Translations under genes and position numbers: made by a program
Assembly: GCA_026954325.1 (NCBI GenBank)
Contig: JAIXKK010000172.1
Coordinates: forward strand, 1 to 33,469
Direction of reading: 5' to 3'
DNA length: 33,469 nucleotides
From: Bryobacterales bacterium
GTDB taxonomy: Bacteria > Acidobacteriota > Terriglobia > Bryobacterales > Bryobacteraceae
The notes under the pieces: model-generated
Database searches by the model: none
What the model was told of the DNA's origin: nothing
The model's input: the letters and a program-made list of their open reading frames with translations, nothing else
Part shown: one piece after another, positions 1-7,969 of the stretch
Layout: the number at the start of each line of letters is the position of its first letter
Position numbering within the stretch: the stretch's first letter is position 1

Positions 1-370
1 TGGCCAGACAGTCCAGGATACGTTCGCGGCAATGATGGGCCTCGGTGGTGAGAGGTATGATCCGGTGGCGAATAGCGTCCAATTGCTGGCGCGGCGTCAT
101 GCCATCCGGCGTGGATTCATGGATGCCGGCGTCTACCTGATTCTTCAGTCCCGCCACGCGCACCATGAAGAATTCATCGATGTTGGAGCCGAGAATCGAG
201 AGGAACTTCACTCGCTCGAGAAGCGGATTGGATCCGTCCTCGGCCTCCTCGAGAACGCGCTGCTGAAACTCGAGCAGGCTCAATTCACGGTTGAGGTAGA
301 GGGCGGGATCGTCGAGGTTCGGCTTTCTCTTTCCGGGGGAAGTTTGCCGCCTGGCGGCATGGGACGCCAT
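1..370 (-). CDS. ppk1: Polyphosphate kinase 1, N-terminal part (cut by left window edge)
   Basis: Makes and breaks polyphosphate by reversible phosphate transfer between ATP and the chain. Only the first 123 residues are in the window; the gene runs off the left edge, so no stop codon is seen. The translation from the ATG at 370 carries the PPK1 N-domain signature: YLNRELSLLEF at residues 25-35 and, after a PLLERVKFLSIL stretch, SNIDEFFMVRVAGL at 62-75. N63 lies where E. coli PPK has its ATP-contacting Asn. The start is supported by a purine-rich GGTGAG about 5 bases upstream and by a length before the signature normal for this family. About 100 bases separate it from the stop of pntB, which is transcribed toward it on the same strand. 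A 139-codon plus-strand ORF over the same DNA is an antisense shadow. Confidence 0.93.
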   Translation of the reverse strand, partial: MASHAARRQTSPGKRKPNLDDPALYLNRELSLLEFQQRVLEEAEDGSNPLLERVKFLSILGSNIDEFFMVRVAGLKNQVDAGIHESTPDGMTPRQQLDAIRHRIIPLTTEAHHCRERILDCLA

Positions 371-472
371 TATACTCACCTTCTCGCGTCGCTGTGGCCG
401 GCCGTGAGGGGCGTCATCGCGCGGTGGGATACTCGCAAAGCCGCATTCTAGCACCGAAGACGGGATGGTTGC

Positions 473-1846
473 TCAGGCCGCCTTCGGCAGTTCCTTGACG
501 ATTTCCGCCACGAACTGCTTGGCGTCGCCGAACAACATGAGTGTGCGGCTGTCGTAATACAGTTCGTTATCGATCCCGGCGAATCCAGGATTCATGCTGC
601 GCTTGATCACCATGACCGTAGTGGCCTTGTCGACGTCGAGAATCGGCATGCCGTAGATAGGGCTGGTCGTGTCATGGCGGGCGGCGGGGTTCACCACGTC
701 GTTGGCCCCGATCACGAGCGCGACGTCCGTTTCGCTGAAATCCGAGTTGATGTCCTCCATCTCATGCAGCCGCTCATAGGAAATGTCCGCTTCGGCCAGC
801 AGGACGTTCATGTGGCCGGGCATGCGGCCGGCCACGGGATGGATGGCGAACTGTACGTCAACCCCACGCTTCACCAGCATATCCGTCAGTTCCCGCACTT
901 TGTGCTGCGCCTGGGCGACAGCCATGCCGTAGCCGGGAACAACAATCACTTTGTGCGCGTTGGCGAGGATGGAAGCCGCGTCTTCCGGCGTGGCGCTGCG
1001 TACCGGTTTGGCCGTGGCGGCGGCGCCGCCGCCGGCCTGCACCTGGCCGAAGGCCCCGAACAGCACGTTGGTGAAAGACCGGTTCATCGCCTTGCACATG
1101 ATGACGGAAAGAATGAAGCCGCTGGCCGCGTTGAGCGCGCCCGCAATGATCAGCAGCTTGTTGTTGAGCGCAAAACCCATCGCCGCCGCCGACATGCCCG
1201 CGTAGGAATTCAACAGCGCGATGACCGTGGGCATGTCGCCGCCGCCGATCGGCAATATGAGGAGAACGCCGAACAGAAGCGATAATCCGGAAAACGTGGG
1301 AAAGGCCCACGCCGGCGCCGAGCCCTCGATCACCCACCCCGCCAGGAAGATCGCGAAGGCGAGCAGGCCGAGATTTACGACGTGCTGCCCCTTGTAGGTC
1401 ATGGGCCGCGTGGGCACCAGTTCCTGCAACTTCCCGAACGCCATGACGCTGGCGGTGGCCGTGAGGAACCCAAGTAATGTCTCCACTACAAGGGCTCCCA
1501 TCAAAAAACCCGTGGGAGCGTGCTGATAGTATTCGGCGGTTCCCACGAGAGCGGCCGCGAGGGCGCCGAATGCGTGCGACAGCGCCGTCAGTTGCGGCAG
1601 CGCCGTCATGGGCATCAGGTAGGCCAGCGGCACGCCGATGCCCGAGCCGAGAACCAGCCCCACCGCCACCCATTCAAAACTGACCACTTCATGACGCAGA
1701 AGCGTCCCGATGATCGCGAACAGCATGCCGATCTGCCCGGCATGCACGCCGCGGCGCGCCGTGGCCGGAGAGTTCAGCCATTTGATGGAAAGGATGATCG
1801 TAACCGCGGCAACCAGGTAGGAAAACTGCCAGAAGTTTTCGGTCAT
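473..1846 (-). CDS. pntB: NAD(P) transhydrogenase subunit beta
   Basis: Membrane and NADP(H)-binding subunit of the proton-translocating transhydrogenase, which transfers hydride from NADH to NADP+ using proton-motive force. The 457 residues fit the family. About 260 N-terminal residues are hydrophobic multi-span domain II. A linker follows, then the soluble NADP-binding domain III from about residue 300 with the fingerprint GYGMAVAQAQ at 305-314 and later VAGRMPGHMNVLLAEA, GANDVVNPAA and KRSMNPGFAG. It is the last gene of pntAA-pntAB-pntB; its ATG at 1846 directly abuts the pntAB stop at 1847, so translation is probably coupled. The three-polypeptide arrangement resembles that of Rhodospirillum rubrum rather than the two-gene E. 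coli form. Expected to supply NADPH for biosynthesis. Confidence 0.97.
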   Translation of the reverse strand: MTENFWQFSYLVAAVTIILSIKWLNSPATARRGVHAGQIGMLFAIIGTLLRHEVVSFEWVAVGLVLGSGIGVPLAYLMPMTALPQLTALSHAFGALAAALVGTAEYYQHAPTGFLMGALVVETLLGFLTATASVMAFGKLQELVPTRPMTYKGQHVVNLGLLAFAIFLAGWVIEGSAPAWAFPTFSGLSLLFGVLLILPIGGGDMPTVIALLNSYAGMSAAAMGFALNNKLLIIAGALNAASGFILSVIMCKAMNRSFTNVLFGAFGQVQAGGGAAATAKPVRSATPEDAASILANAHKVIVVPGYGMAVAQAQHKVRELTDMLVKRGVDVQFAIHPVAGRMPGHMNVLLAEADISYERLHEMEDINSDFSETDVALVIGANDVVNPAARHDTTSPIYGMPILDVDKATTVMVIKRSMNPGFAGIDNELYYDSRTLMLFGDAKQFVAEIVKELPKAA

Positions 1847-2146
1847 CTACTTCTCTTTCTTGCCTTCCTTGCGGAACATTTTCAGCATCCGGTCCGTGAT
1901 GAGAAAGCCGGCGACAATATTGATGGTGGAGAACGTCACCGCCACCACGCCGAGGGCTTTGCTCAGGACCGTCGCTTCGCCGGAACCCGTGATGAGAATG
2001 GCTCCGACTACCGAGATGGCGGAGACCGCGTTGGTCAACGACATCAGCGGAGAGTGCAGCAGAGGCGAAACACGCTGCACCAGTTCCAGACCGAGAAATC
2101 CGGCAAGAATAAAGACGTAGATACTCAGCTCGATTTCCGTACTCAT
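1847..2146 (-). CDS. pntAB: NAD(P) transhydrogenase subunit alpha part 2 (membrane)
   Basis: A 99-residue membrane protein equal to the C-terminal membrane part of E. coli PntA. It shows about three hydrophobic helices and the family stretches ELVQRVSPLLHSPLMSLTNA and AVTFSTINIVAGFLITDRML. It ends in a Lys-rich tail typical of this subunit. Together with PntB it forms the proton channel (domain II). Its ATG at 2146 overlaps the pntAA stop in an ATGA arrangement (2143-2146), and its own stop abuts the pntB start, so the three genes must be one operon. Confidence 0.96.
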   Translation of the reverse strand: MSTEIELSIYVFILAGFLGLELVQRVSPLLHSPLMSLTNAVSAISVVGAILITGSGEATVLSKALGVVAVTFSTINIVAGFLITDRMLKMFRKEGKKEK

Positions 2147-3273
2147 GCATTCACCACCGATCCGAGAAGCGCCTGCACCTTCGGATGCACCACCCTGCCC
2201 CCCTGCGTGACCAGAGTGTCGCGCACAATTTCGTCATTGGTGTCGATGTGCAACTGCTGATCCTTGACCATGTTCTTGAGAAACGCCACCAGGTTGCGGG
2301 CATACATCTGGCTGGCGTGGTAGGGCACGCTCGATGGGATGTTGACCGGCCCGATGATGGTGACGCCGTGATCCACGATAGTTTCTCCAGGCTTGGTGAG
2401 TTCGCAATTGCCGCCGCGCTCGGCGGCGATGTCCACCACGACGGAACCGGGAGCCATGCCCCTCACCATCTCCTTCGTCAGCAGGATGGGCGCCTTCTTC
2501 CCGGGGACGGCGGCCGTGGTGATGACGACATCCATCTCACGCAGGGCGGCCCCCATCTGTTCCCGCTGCCCGCGGATCTGGGCTTCGGTAAGCTGGCGGG
2601 CGTAGCCGCCCTCGCCTTCGCCGCTTCCTTCTATCGTGATCTGGAGGAACTTCGCGCCCAGGCTTTCAATCTGCTCTTTCACCGCCGAGCGCACGTCATA
2701 GCCCATCACCACGGCCCCCAGCCGCCGCGCCGTGGCAATGGCCTGCAATCCCGCCACGCCCGCTCCGAGGATCAACACCCTGGCCGCGGCGATGGCGCCG
2801 GCGGCCGTCATCATCAGCGGAAACATCCGCGGCAGCGCTCCGGCGGCGAGAATCACGGCCTTGTATCCGGAGATCGAGGCCATCGAGGAAAGCGCGTCCA
2901 TCGATTGAGCGCGCGTGATGCGGGGGATCAACTCCACGGAAAATAGCGTCGCCCCGCTTTCGGCGAACAGCGCCGCGCGGTGCGGTTCGGAAAGCGGATC
3001 GCAGAATCCAATCACCGCGTGGCGCGCATCGAGCCCTTGCGGTTCCACCGCCCGGACGCACAGCAGAACCTGCGCTTTCTCACGGACTTCAGCGGCATTG
3101 GAGGCCCAATGAACGCCCTTCGCGTCGTACTCGGGGTCGGGAAAACCTGAGTCATAGCCGGCGCCTTTCTCAAGCCAAACTTCCGCGCCAAGCTTGGTGA
3201 GCAACTCCACCGCCTTGGGCGTCACCGCAACCCGCCGTTCGCCGGGGGCGGTTTCCTTCGCGACACCTACCAT
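2143..3273 (-). CDS. pntAA: NAD(P) transhydrogenase subunit alpha part 1 (NAD-binding)
   Basis: Soluble NAD(H)-binding domain I of transhydrogenase, related to alanine dehydrogenase. Visible marks are the N-terminal VAKETAPGERRVAVTP, the RAQSMDALSSMA motif near residue 121, and the Rossmann nucleotide loop GAGVAGLQ at 170-177 followed by a GYDVR acidic strand end. I chose the ATG at 3273 because homologues begin with this exact MxGVxKE pattern. The frame stays open upstream to a GTG at 3312. A good GGAGGT lies 9 bases before an in-frame TTG at 3282, so initiation three codons earlier is a real alternative. First gene of the pnt operon, divergent from the Uma2-like gene across a 232-base gap in which I see no convincing promoter pair. 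Confidence 0.95.
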   Translation of the reverse strand: MVGVAKETAPGERRVAVTPKAVELLTKLGAEVWLEKGAGYDSGFPDPEYDAKGVHWASNAAEVREKAQVLLCVRAVEPQGLDARHAVIGFCDPLSEPHRAALFAESGATLFSVELIPRITRAQSMDALSSMASISGYKAVILAAGALPRMFPLMMTAAGAIAAARVLILGAGVAGLQAIATARRLGAVVMGYDVRSAVKEQIESLGAKFLQITIEGSGEGEGGYARQLTEAQIRGQREQMGAALREMDVVITTAAVPGKKAPILLTKEMVRGMAPGSVVVDIAAERGGNCELTKPGETIVDHGVTIIGPVNIPSSVPYHASQMYARNLVAFLKNMVKDQQLHIDTNDEIVRDTLVTQGGRVVHPKVQALLGSVVNA

Positions 3274-3505
3274 TAAAGACAAGTCTGCGGGACCTCCATC
3301 GTTCCTGCACACCTCCGGGATACGCTTCCGTGAACCGCTCCATCAGCGAAGAACGGGCACTTCCGCGCAACCTGCCGAACCGGGTTGCTGTTCCACGAAG
3401 CGCTCCCTCGGCTATCATTATGCGGCATTTCGTCCGGGCGCGGGTGGGCATGGGCTTGTGGATGGATGTGTCCGGGCGGGTTCGCAGTGCTACATTGTCG
3501 GTAGC

Positions 3506-3928
3506 ATGGCTTGCACGCCAACTCGTCTCATGAGCGTCGAGGAGTTCCGCCGTCTCCCGAAACCGGTTGGAGACTTCGACTACGAACTGCATCATGGAGA
3601 ACTCGTCCAGGTGACACGGACGAAGAAGAAGCATCATGTTGCGCGGCATCGCCTGTTGGATCTGTTGAAGCAGTTGCCCGGCAGGCAAGGTCACATCGGA
3701 ATCGAGGTCCTTTCGCCGTCGAACACCGCGCTCGAGATGTACGACCGCGAGCAGTTCTGTCTGGAGCATGGATCCAAGGAGTTCTGGACCGTGGATCTGG
3801 GGCGGCGGCAGGTGCGCGTGGCCTCCAATGACCAGCCGGTAAAGTCCTATCGCGAAGGGAGCGAGATTCCGCTCTTGGCTTTTGGGGGCGGCGGGTTGCG
3901 GGTCAGCGACATCTTCTCTGAGGACTAA
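3506..3928 (+). CDS. Uma2-family (DUF820) endonuclease-like protein, internally shortened
   Basis: Uma2 proteins are PD-(D/E)xK-fold putative nucleases that are often multicopy in Acidobacteriota and cyanobacteria. The 140-residue product has the family start (SVEEFRRLP, then DYELHHGELVQV at 25-36) and the family end (IEVLSPSNTALEMYD at 66-80, EHGSKEFWTVDLGRRQVRV at 87-105). Usual length is about 180-200. The part missing between residues about 60 and 64 normally holds the strand with the metal-binding Asp, and the Lys that normally follows the SPS motif is replaced in YDREQF. It is therefore probably catalytically dead, or a decaying copy with its frame intact. The start at 3506 gives a normal family N-terminus; the same frame is open upstream but unrelated to the family. 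It is followed by pyrD after 63 bases. Confidence 0.75.
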   Translation: MACTPTRLMSVEEFRRLPKPVGDFDYELHHGELVQVTRTKKKHHVARHRLLDLLKQLPGRQGHIGIEVLSPSNTALEMYDREQFCLEHGSKEFWTVDLGRRQVRVASNDQPVKSYREGSEIPLLAFGGGGLRVSDIFSED

Positions 3929-3991
3929 CTGTACCGAACCGGCGCCTTTGTACCCGCTCAGGCAGGCTGCTAGACTCAAGCGAAGACACGG

Positions 3992-4927
3992 ATGTCCGCT
4001 ACCTCCCCTCGACTGGCGTGTGCGCTCTGTGGGATTCCCCTCAGGAATCCCGTCCTCGCCGCATCGGGCGCCTTCGCCTATGGCCTTGAATTTGCCTCCA
4101 TCGTCGATTTGAATTCCGTCGGCGGCATTGTGGTGAAAGGGCTGAGCGCCGTTCCGATCGAGGGAAACAAGCCGCCGCGAATCTGGGAAACCCATGGCGG
4201 CATGATGAACAGCATCGGTTTGCAGAATATCGGAGTCCGCGCGTTCGTAAAAGAGAAACTTCCCGGCTTGCGCGGGCTGCGCGCCAAGGTGTTCGCCAAT
4301 GTCTTCGGGTACACCCCCGAGGACTACCTGGAAGTGATCCGCGTGCTGGAAGATGCCGAAGGCCTGGCAGGCTACGAGCTGAATGTCTCCTGCCCCAACA
4401 CAAAGCATGGCGGAATGTTTTTTTCCAGCGATCCGGCGCTGCTTTCAAGCCTCATTACGGCGGTGAAGAATCTACGGCCGAAGCGCCCGCTGATCGTGAA
4501 ACTCTCGCCCAACGTGGCGAGCATCGCCGTCATCGCCAAAGCGGCCGAGGAGGCGGGCGCCGAGGCGGTATCCCTCGTGAATACCTTTGTCGGGCTTGCC
4601 ATCGATGCGCGCGCGCGCCGCCCTCGCATTGGCGCCGGGTTCGGCGGCCTTTCCGGCCCGGCTATCAAGCCCATTGCGCTTCGCATGGTCTATGAGGCCG
4701 CCCAGGCGGTCAAGATTCCGGTGATCGGGCTCGGCGGTATCGCCTCGGGCGAAGATGCGGCGGAATTTCTGGTGGCCGGCGCATCCGCCGTCCAGGTAGG
4801 CACGGCGTCCTTCTGGGATCCGCGCGCGGTGGTTCGCATCGCGGGCGAACTGGACTCCTTCCTGGCGAAAGAGGGAGTACCGGCCGTGACCGGCCTGGTG
4901 GGAACGCTGCGATTTCAGCGAGACTGA
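3992..4927 (+). CDS. pyrD: Dihydroorotate dehydrogenase, class 1B catalytic subunit
   Basis: Oxidises dihydroorotate to orotate in pyrimidine synthesis, cytosolic FMN enzyme. The 311 residues form a TIM barrel with NPVLAASGAFAYG near 19-31, the glycine-rich GGMMNSIGLQN at 69-79, and the active-site loop NVSCPN at 131-136. The catalytic Cys (C134) is the class 1 hallmark; class 2 enzymes use Ser. The C-terminal phosphate-binding part has IPVIGLGGIASGEDAAEFL and AGASAVQVGTA. Length and the KHGGMFF loop fit class 1B, which normally needs a PyrK electron-transfer partner; no pyrK is in this window. RidA follows on the same strand after 73 bases. Confidence 0.95.
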   Translation: MSATSPRLACALCGIPLRNPVLAASGAFAYGLEFASIVDLNSVGGIVVKGLSAVPIEGNKPPRIWETHGGMMNSIGLQNIGVRAFVKEKLPGLRGLRAKVFANVFGYTPEDYLEVIRVLEDAEGLAGYELNVSCPNTKHGGMFFSSDPALLSSLITAVKNLRPKRPLIVKLSPNVASIAVIAKAAEEAGAEAVSLVNTFVGLAIDARARRPRIGAGFGGLSGPAIKPIALRMVYEAAQAVKIPVIGLGGIASGEDAAEFLVAGASAVQVGTASFWDPRAVVRIAGELDSFLAKEGVPAVTGLVGTLRFQRD

Positions 4928-5000
4928 TCTTTGAAGGAAACACGCAAAACGGAGCCCGCCCGCACCGGGAGGCGCCCTTTGCGCTTTGGAGGAAACGAAT

Positions 5001-5381
5001 ATGAAACGGATCATTGCGGCAGGCGGCGCGCCGAAGGCGATCGGGCCCTATTCGCAGGCCGTCGAATATAACGGGCTGGTCTATTTGAGCGGTCAGATCC
5101 CGCTCGACCCCGTCACCATGCACATCGTCGAGGGCGGCATCGCCTCGCAAACCGAGCGTGTGATGGAAAACCTGAAGGCCGTACTCGAGGCCGCCGGCTC
5201 CGGAATGGACAAGGTGCTGAAAACCACCGTCTATCTCAAAGACATGAGCGAGTTCGGCAAGATGAACGAGGTCTACGGGCGCTATTTCCCGGAGAACGCT
5301 CCCGCCCGGGCGACCGTGGAAGTGGCGCGCCTGCCGCGGGATGTGAGTGTGGAAATTGAATGCATCGCCATTGCCGGCTGA
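5001..5381 (+). CDS. ridA: RidA family enamine/imine deaminase
   Basis: RidA proteins hydrolyse reactive enamine/imine intermediates made by PLP enzymes, protecting the cell from 2-aminoacrylate damage. The 126-residue product has the family layout: GGAPKAIGPYSQAV at 8-21, VYLSGQIPLDP near 28-37, the DMSEFGKMNEVYGRYF segment, and the substrate-carboxylate Arg R103 (PARATVEV) with Glu 120 in VEIECIA, equivalent to R105 and E120 of E. coli RidA. The ATG at 5001 is preceded by GGAGGAAA with ideal spacing; the open frame begins five codons earlier at a TTG that overlaps this ribosome site. Conserved as an active member of the family. It ends 126 bases before the convergent rsmI stop. Confidence 0.95.
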   Translation: MKRIIAAGGAPKAIGPYSQAVEYNGLVYLSGQIPLDPVTMHIVEGGIASQTERVMENLKAVLEAAGSGMDKVLKTTVYLKDMSEFGKMNEVYGRYFPENAPARATVEVARLPRDVSVEIECIAIAG

Positions 5382-5507
5382 CTGAATCTCCCGACAGGTT
5401 GCCCCCGGCGAAAAGCGCGCCGCCGCCGGTGACCTCTTCACGGACCTGACTCGATGCCGCGCGCGCCGGCAACCCCGCCGGCACGAGCCCTATCGTTCAC
5501 GCGGCGG

Positions 5508-6335
5508 TTACTTCTTTATCAAGGCGCTGTAAACCTCGCGCTTTGAAAGCCCACGGAGCCTGGCCACCAGTTTGATCGCCTCCATGCGCTCCACCCCTTC
5601 GGTCTCCAGCGCGGCGATGGCTTCCTGGAGCGGCCGCTCATCGGCGCCCGCATCGGCTTCACCCCCTTTGGCGATGAGCAGGGTGAACTCCCCCTTCATT
5701 GCCGGCCGCGCGGCAAGCTCCGCGAGAACTTCCGCGCCCGTCCCGCGCAGGAACTCCTCATGCACTTTCGTAAGTTCCCGCGCCACGGTGATCCGGCGTT
5801 CCGGATAACAGACGCGAATATCTTCGAGGGTTTCCAGGATGCGGTGTGGGGCTTCATAAAAAATCAGCGTGGCGGGAAGCGGCTTCAACGCCTCGAGATA
5901 TTTTCGCCGCTGGTTCGCTTTTGCCGGAAGGAAGCCGCCGAAATAGAACGCGTCGGTGGGTAGCCCGGAAGCGCTTAGGGCCGTAATCGCCGCGCACGGA
6001 CCCGGTAGGGGAACCACCGGGATGCCGGTCTCCGTGGCGGCCTGGATCAGGCGGTAGCCAGGGTCGGAGATCAGCGGTGTGCCGGCGTCGGAAACCAGAG
6101 CGATCGATGCTCCCGCCGCCAGCCGCGCCGCCAGTTCCGCCGCCCGCTCTCGTTCGTTGTGCTCGTGAATGGCCACCAGCGGCTTGTGGAGCGAGAGATG
6201 CGCCAGCAGTTTGGCCGTCTGGCGCGTGTCTTCGCAGGCGATGACGTCCACCTCTCCGAGAATTCGTGCCGCACGGAAGGTGAGGTCCTCCAGGTTGCCG
6301 ATCGGCGTGGCGACGACGTACAACTTCCCCGGCAT
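5508..6335 (-). CDS. rsmI: 16S rRNA (cytidine1402-2'-O)-methyltransferase
   Basis: Methylates the ribose of C1402 in the ribosomal decoding centre with S-adenosylmethionine. The 275 residues match the SAM-dependent tetrapyrrole-methylase-fold family in full: LYVVATPIGNLEDLTFRA at 5-22, CEDTR at 34-38, HEHNE at 57-61, SDAGTPLISDPG at 82-93, PLPGPCAAITALSASGLP at 109-126, then the GGFLP region and a C-terminal helical domain ending KREVYSALIKK. The gene begins only 4 bases after the stop of the exported sulfatase, so the two are probably transcribed together although no functional link is apparent. Confidence 0.97.
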   Translation of the reverse strand: MPGKLYVVATPIGNLEDLTFRAARILGEVDVIACEDTRQTAKLLAHLSLHKPLVAIHEHNERERAAELAARLAAGASIALVSDAGTPLISDPGYRLIQAATETGIPVVPLPGPCAAITALSASGLPTDAFYFGGFLPAKANQRRKYLEALKPLPATLIFYEAPHRILETLEDIRVCYPERRITVARELTKVHEEFLRGTGAEVLAELAARPAMKGEFTLLIAKGGEADAGADERPLQEAIAALETEGVERMEAIKLVARLRGLSKREVYSALIKK

Positions 6336-6339
6336 GGCG

Positions 6340-7821
6340 TCAACTCATGGCGATGCGGCGCTGGCCCGCATCGGTGACCAGCATCCACGCATTAAAGAGT
6401 TGGTCCGTCAGTTCCAGACGCAATGCCCCGTGGCCCGGATCGTTCCAGAGGTTGTGAAATTCGTTCGGATCCCGCTCCAGGTCATACAACTCGCCGGACG
6501 GATGCCCGTGGTAGTGCACCAGTTTGTAGCGCTCGTTGCGCAGCATGTTGGCATGGGTGTGATCAGGCAGATCGAGCACGTCATGATATTCGGCGCGGAC
6601 GAACTCGCGATGGCGCGCGGGGTCTGCCCGGCCCGTGAGAATCCCATGCAGGGACTTGCCGTGCACATAGCTGGGAACCGGTAGCCCCAGAGTATCGAGC
6701 AGGGTCGGCAGGACATCCGTCAACTCCACCAGAGCCTTGCTTCGAACTCCGCTCTTGATTCCAGCCGGCCAGGAGAAGATCAAAGGCACCCGGACCAGTC
6801 CTTCATGGAACCGGCAGCCTTTGTGATTGTAGCCGTGGTCCCCCATGGTTTCTCCGTGATCGCTCATGAAGATAATCAGCGTGTTGTCGCGCTGCCCCGT
6901 TTCATCGAGGGCCTCGAGGACCCGGCCCAACTGATGGTCGAGGAACTCGATCTGTGCGTAATAGGCAGCCTTCATGTAGCGGCTCGGATAGGTGGATGGA
7001 TCGCGCGGCTTCGACTGGAAATCGACACGGGAAAACGGCTGTTGCGTCCTCTGCTCCTCGGGACCCCATAAAGGTAGCGGCATTGCGGAGGGGTCCATGC
7101 GCTCCAGAAACTCCGGCGGCGGATCAAACGGCGGATGCGGCGCGTACGTATTGACGTGGATAAACCATGGCGCCTTGAGCCCGCCCCGGAGCCAGCCCAT
7201 GGCGGTTTCGGCGCACCATGCCGCCTCATGGTGCTTCGCCGCGATGCCGGCGTTGAATTCGGTAGGCCGGTCCGGAAACTGGCGCGCCCGATAGGCGGTC
7301 TTCCACTCCACGCCGCGCTCGCGTAGCCAGCGGAGATAGGCTTGCTGCTCCACCGGCCAATCGGCGCGCGGCGCGTGGCTCCACTCAAACAGCCGGAAGC
7401 CGTCATCCACGCGCGGTTCGATCCGCTTCGCTCCCGAAGACAAGTGGAACTTCCCCACCAGGCCGCAGTCGTAACCCGCGCCTTTGAGGATGCGCGACAT
7501 CAGCTTTGGCGTATGCGGCGGAGGAAAGAATTCGTTGCCGTTCCGGTTGACGTGCAGCGTGCTGGCGTAACATCCGGTCATGAAAGATGCCCGGCTGGGC
7601 GTGCAGATGGGAGTCTGGCAATGAGCGGCGGTGAAGGCTACTCCTTCGTTCACCAGCCGGTCCAGGTGCGGGGTTCGAATATGCGGATTCCCAAGGCTGT
7701 GGATGGTGTCGAACCGCTGCTGATCGGTACAGAATAGCAGCACGTTAGGCAGGCGCCCGGCCGGGGTCTGGGCAAGCGCCGCGGCAGGCAGAGTTCCCTG
7801 AAGAAAAGTTCGCCGGTTCAT
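6340..7821 (-). CDS. Tat-exported sulfatase (arylsulfatase family)
   Basis: Member of the alkaline-phosphatase-like sulfatase family that cleaves sulfate esters, probably from sulfated sugars. The N-terminus MNRRTFLQGTLPAAALAQTP carries a twin-arginine motif (RRTFLQG) and a short hydrophobic stretch, so export folded to the periplasm is likely. The active-site signature CTPSR at 73-77 supplies the Cys to be converted to formylglycine. Metal ligands appear as TDQQR at 32-36 and, in the middle of the protein, SDHGETMGDHG. The C-terminal subdomain includes the family stretch YKLVHYHGHPSGELYDLERD. Length 493 is normal. No anaerobic maturase gene is nearby. Transcribed divergently from the JAMM-like/tat block and followed after 4 bases by rsmI. 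The substrate cannot be named from sequence. Confidence 0.93.
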   Translation of the reverse strand: MNRRTFLQGTLPAAALAQTPAGRLPNVLLFCTDQQRFDTIHSLGNPHIRTPHLDRLVNEGVAFTAAHCQTPICTPSRASFMTGCYASTLHVNRNGNEFFPPPHTPKLMSRILKGAGYDCGLVGKFHLSSGAKRIEPRVDDGFRLFEWSHAPRADWPVEQQAYLRWLRERGVEWKTAYRARQFPDRPTEFNAGIAAKHHEAAWCAETAMGWLRGGLKAPWFIHVNTYAPHPPFDPPPEFLERMDPSAMPLPLWGPEEQRTQQPFSRVDFQSKPRDPSTYPSRYMKAAYYAQIEFLDHQLGRVLEALDETGQRDNTLIIFMSDHGETMGDHGYNHKGCRFHEGLVRVPLIFSWPAGIKSGVRSKALVELTDVLPTLLDTLGLPVPSYVHGKSLHGILTGRADPARHREFVRAEYHDVLDLPDHTHANMLRNERYKLVHYHGHPSGELYDLERDPNEFHNLWNDPGHGALRLELTDQLFNAWMLVTDAGQRRIAMS

Positions 7822-7875
7822 GAATGTTCGCTCTCGCGCTCAATTTTACCCGACATGTCGCTCTTAAGGTTTTTG

Positions 7876-7888
7876 CGGTTGTCAACCG
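7876..7888. promoter_or_regulatory. 13-bp perfect palindrome, candidate operator
   Basis: CGGTTG-T-CAACCG is a perfect inverted repeat around a central T. It lies in the 148-base divergent gap between the sulfatase and the JAMM-like/tat block, 55 bases from the sulfatase start and 81 bases from the JAMM-like start. Such a place suits a repressor or activator site, but no regulator gene is adjacent and chance cannot be excluded. Confidence 0.35.
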
Positions 7889-7916
7889 ATAGGTAAGGTT
7901 GAGTTGGTGTATAGCC

Positions 7917-7948
7917 GGGGACTACCATATGGCTTATGGTAGAGCCCC
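7917..7948 (+). promoter_or_regulatory. Strong hairpin in the leader of the JAMM-like/tat operon
   Basis: GGGG, A, CTACCATA, loop TGGCT, TATGGTAG, AG, CCCC. The inner stem is 8 perfect pairs with a 5-base loop, extended by four G:C pairs across a small internal loop. It ends 21 bases before the ATG at 7970 and has no T-run after it, so it is not a classical terminator. As RNA it would sit just upstream of the ribosome site; as DNA it could be a two-fold operator. Function is unknown. Confidence 0.5.
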
Positions 7949-7969
7949 GAAATTGAGCGGACGCTACCG

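Noticed and set aside
32..451. Plus-strand 139-codon ORF at the left edge
   Set aside because: The minus strand of the same DNA encodes an unmistakable polyphosphate kinase N-terminus (SNIDEFFMVRVAGL), so the plus-strand ORF is an antisense shadow.
3170..4408. 412-codon minus-strand ORF across the Uma2 and pyrD genes
   Set aside because: Both plus-strand genes show clear family motifs over the same DNA; the minus ORF is a product of high GC content.
5465..5482. GCCGGC-AACCCC-GCCGGC inverted repeat between ridA and rsmI
   Set aside because: Only six G/C pairs, each arm self-palindromic, with no T-run on either side; expected often by chance at this GC content, so not called a terminator.
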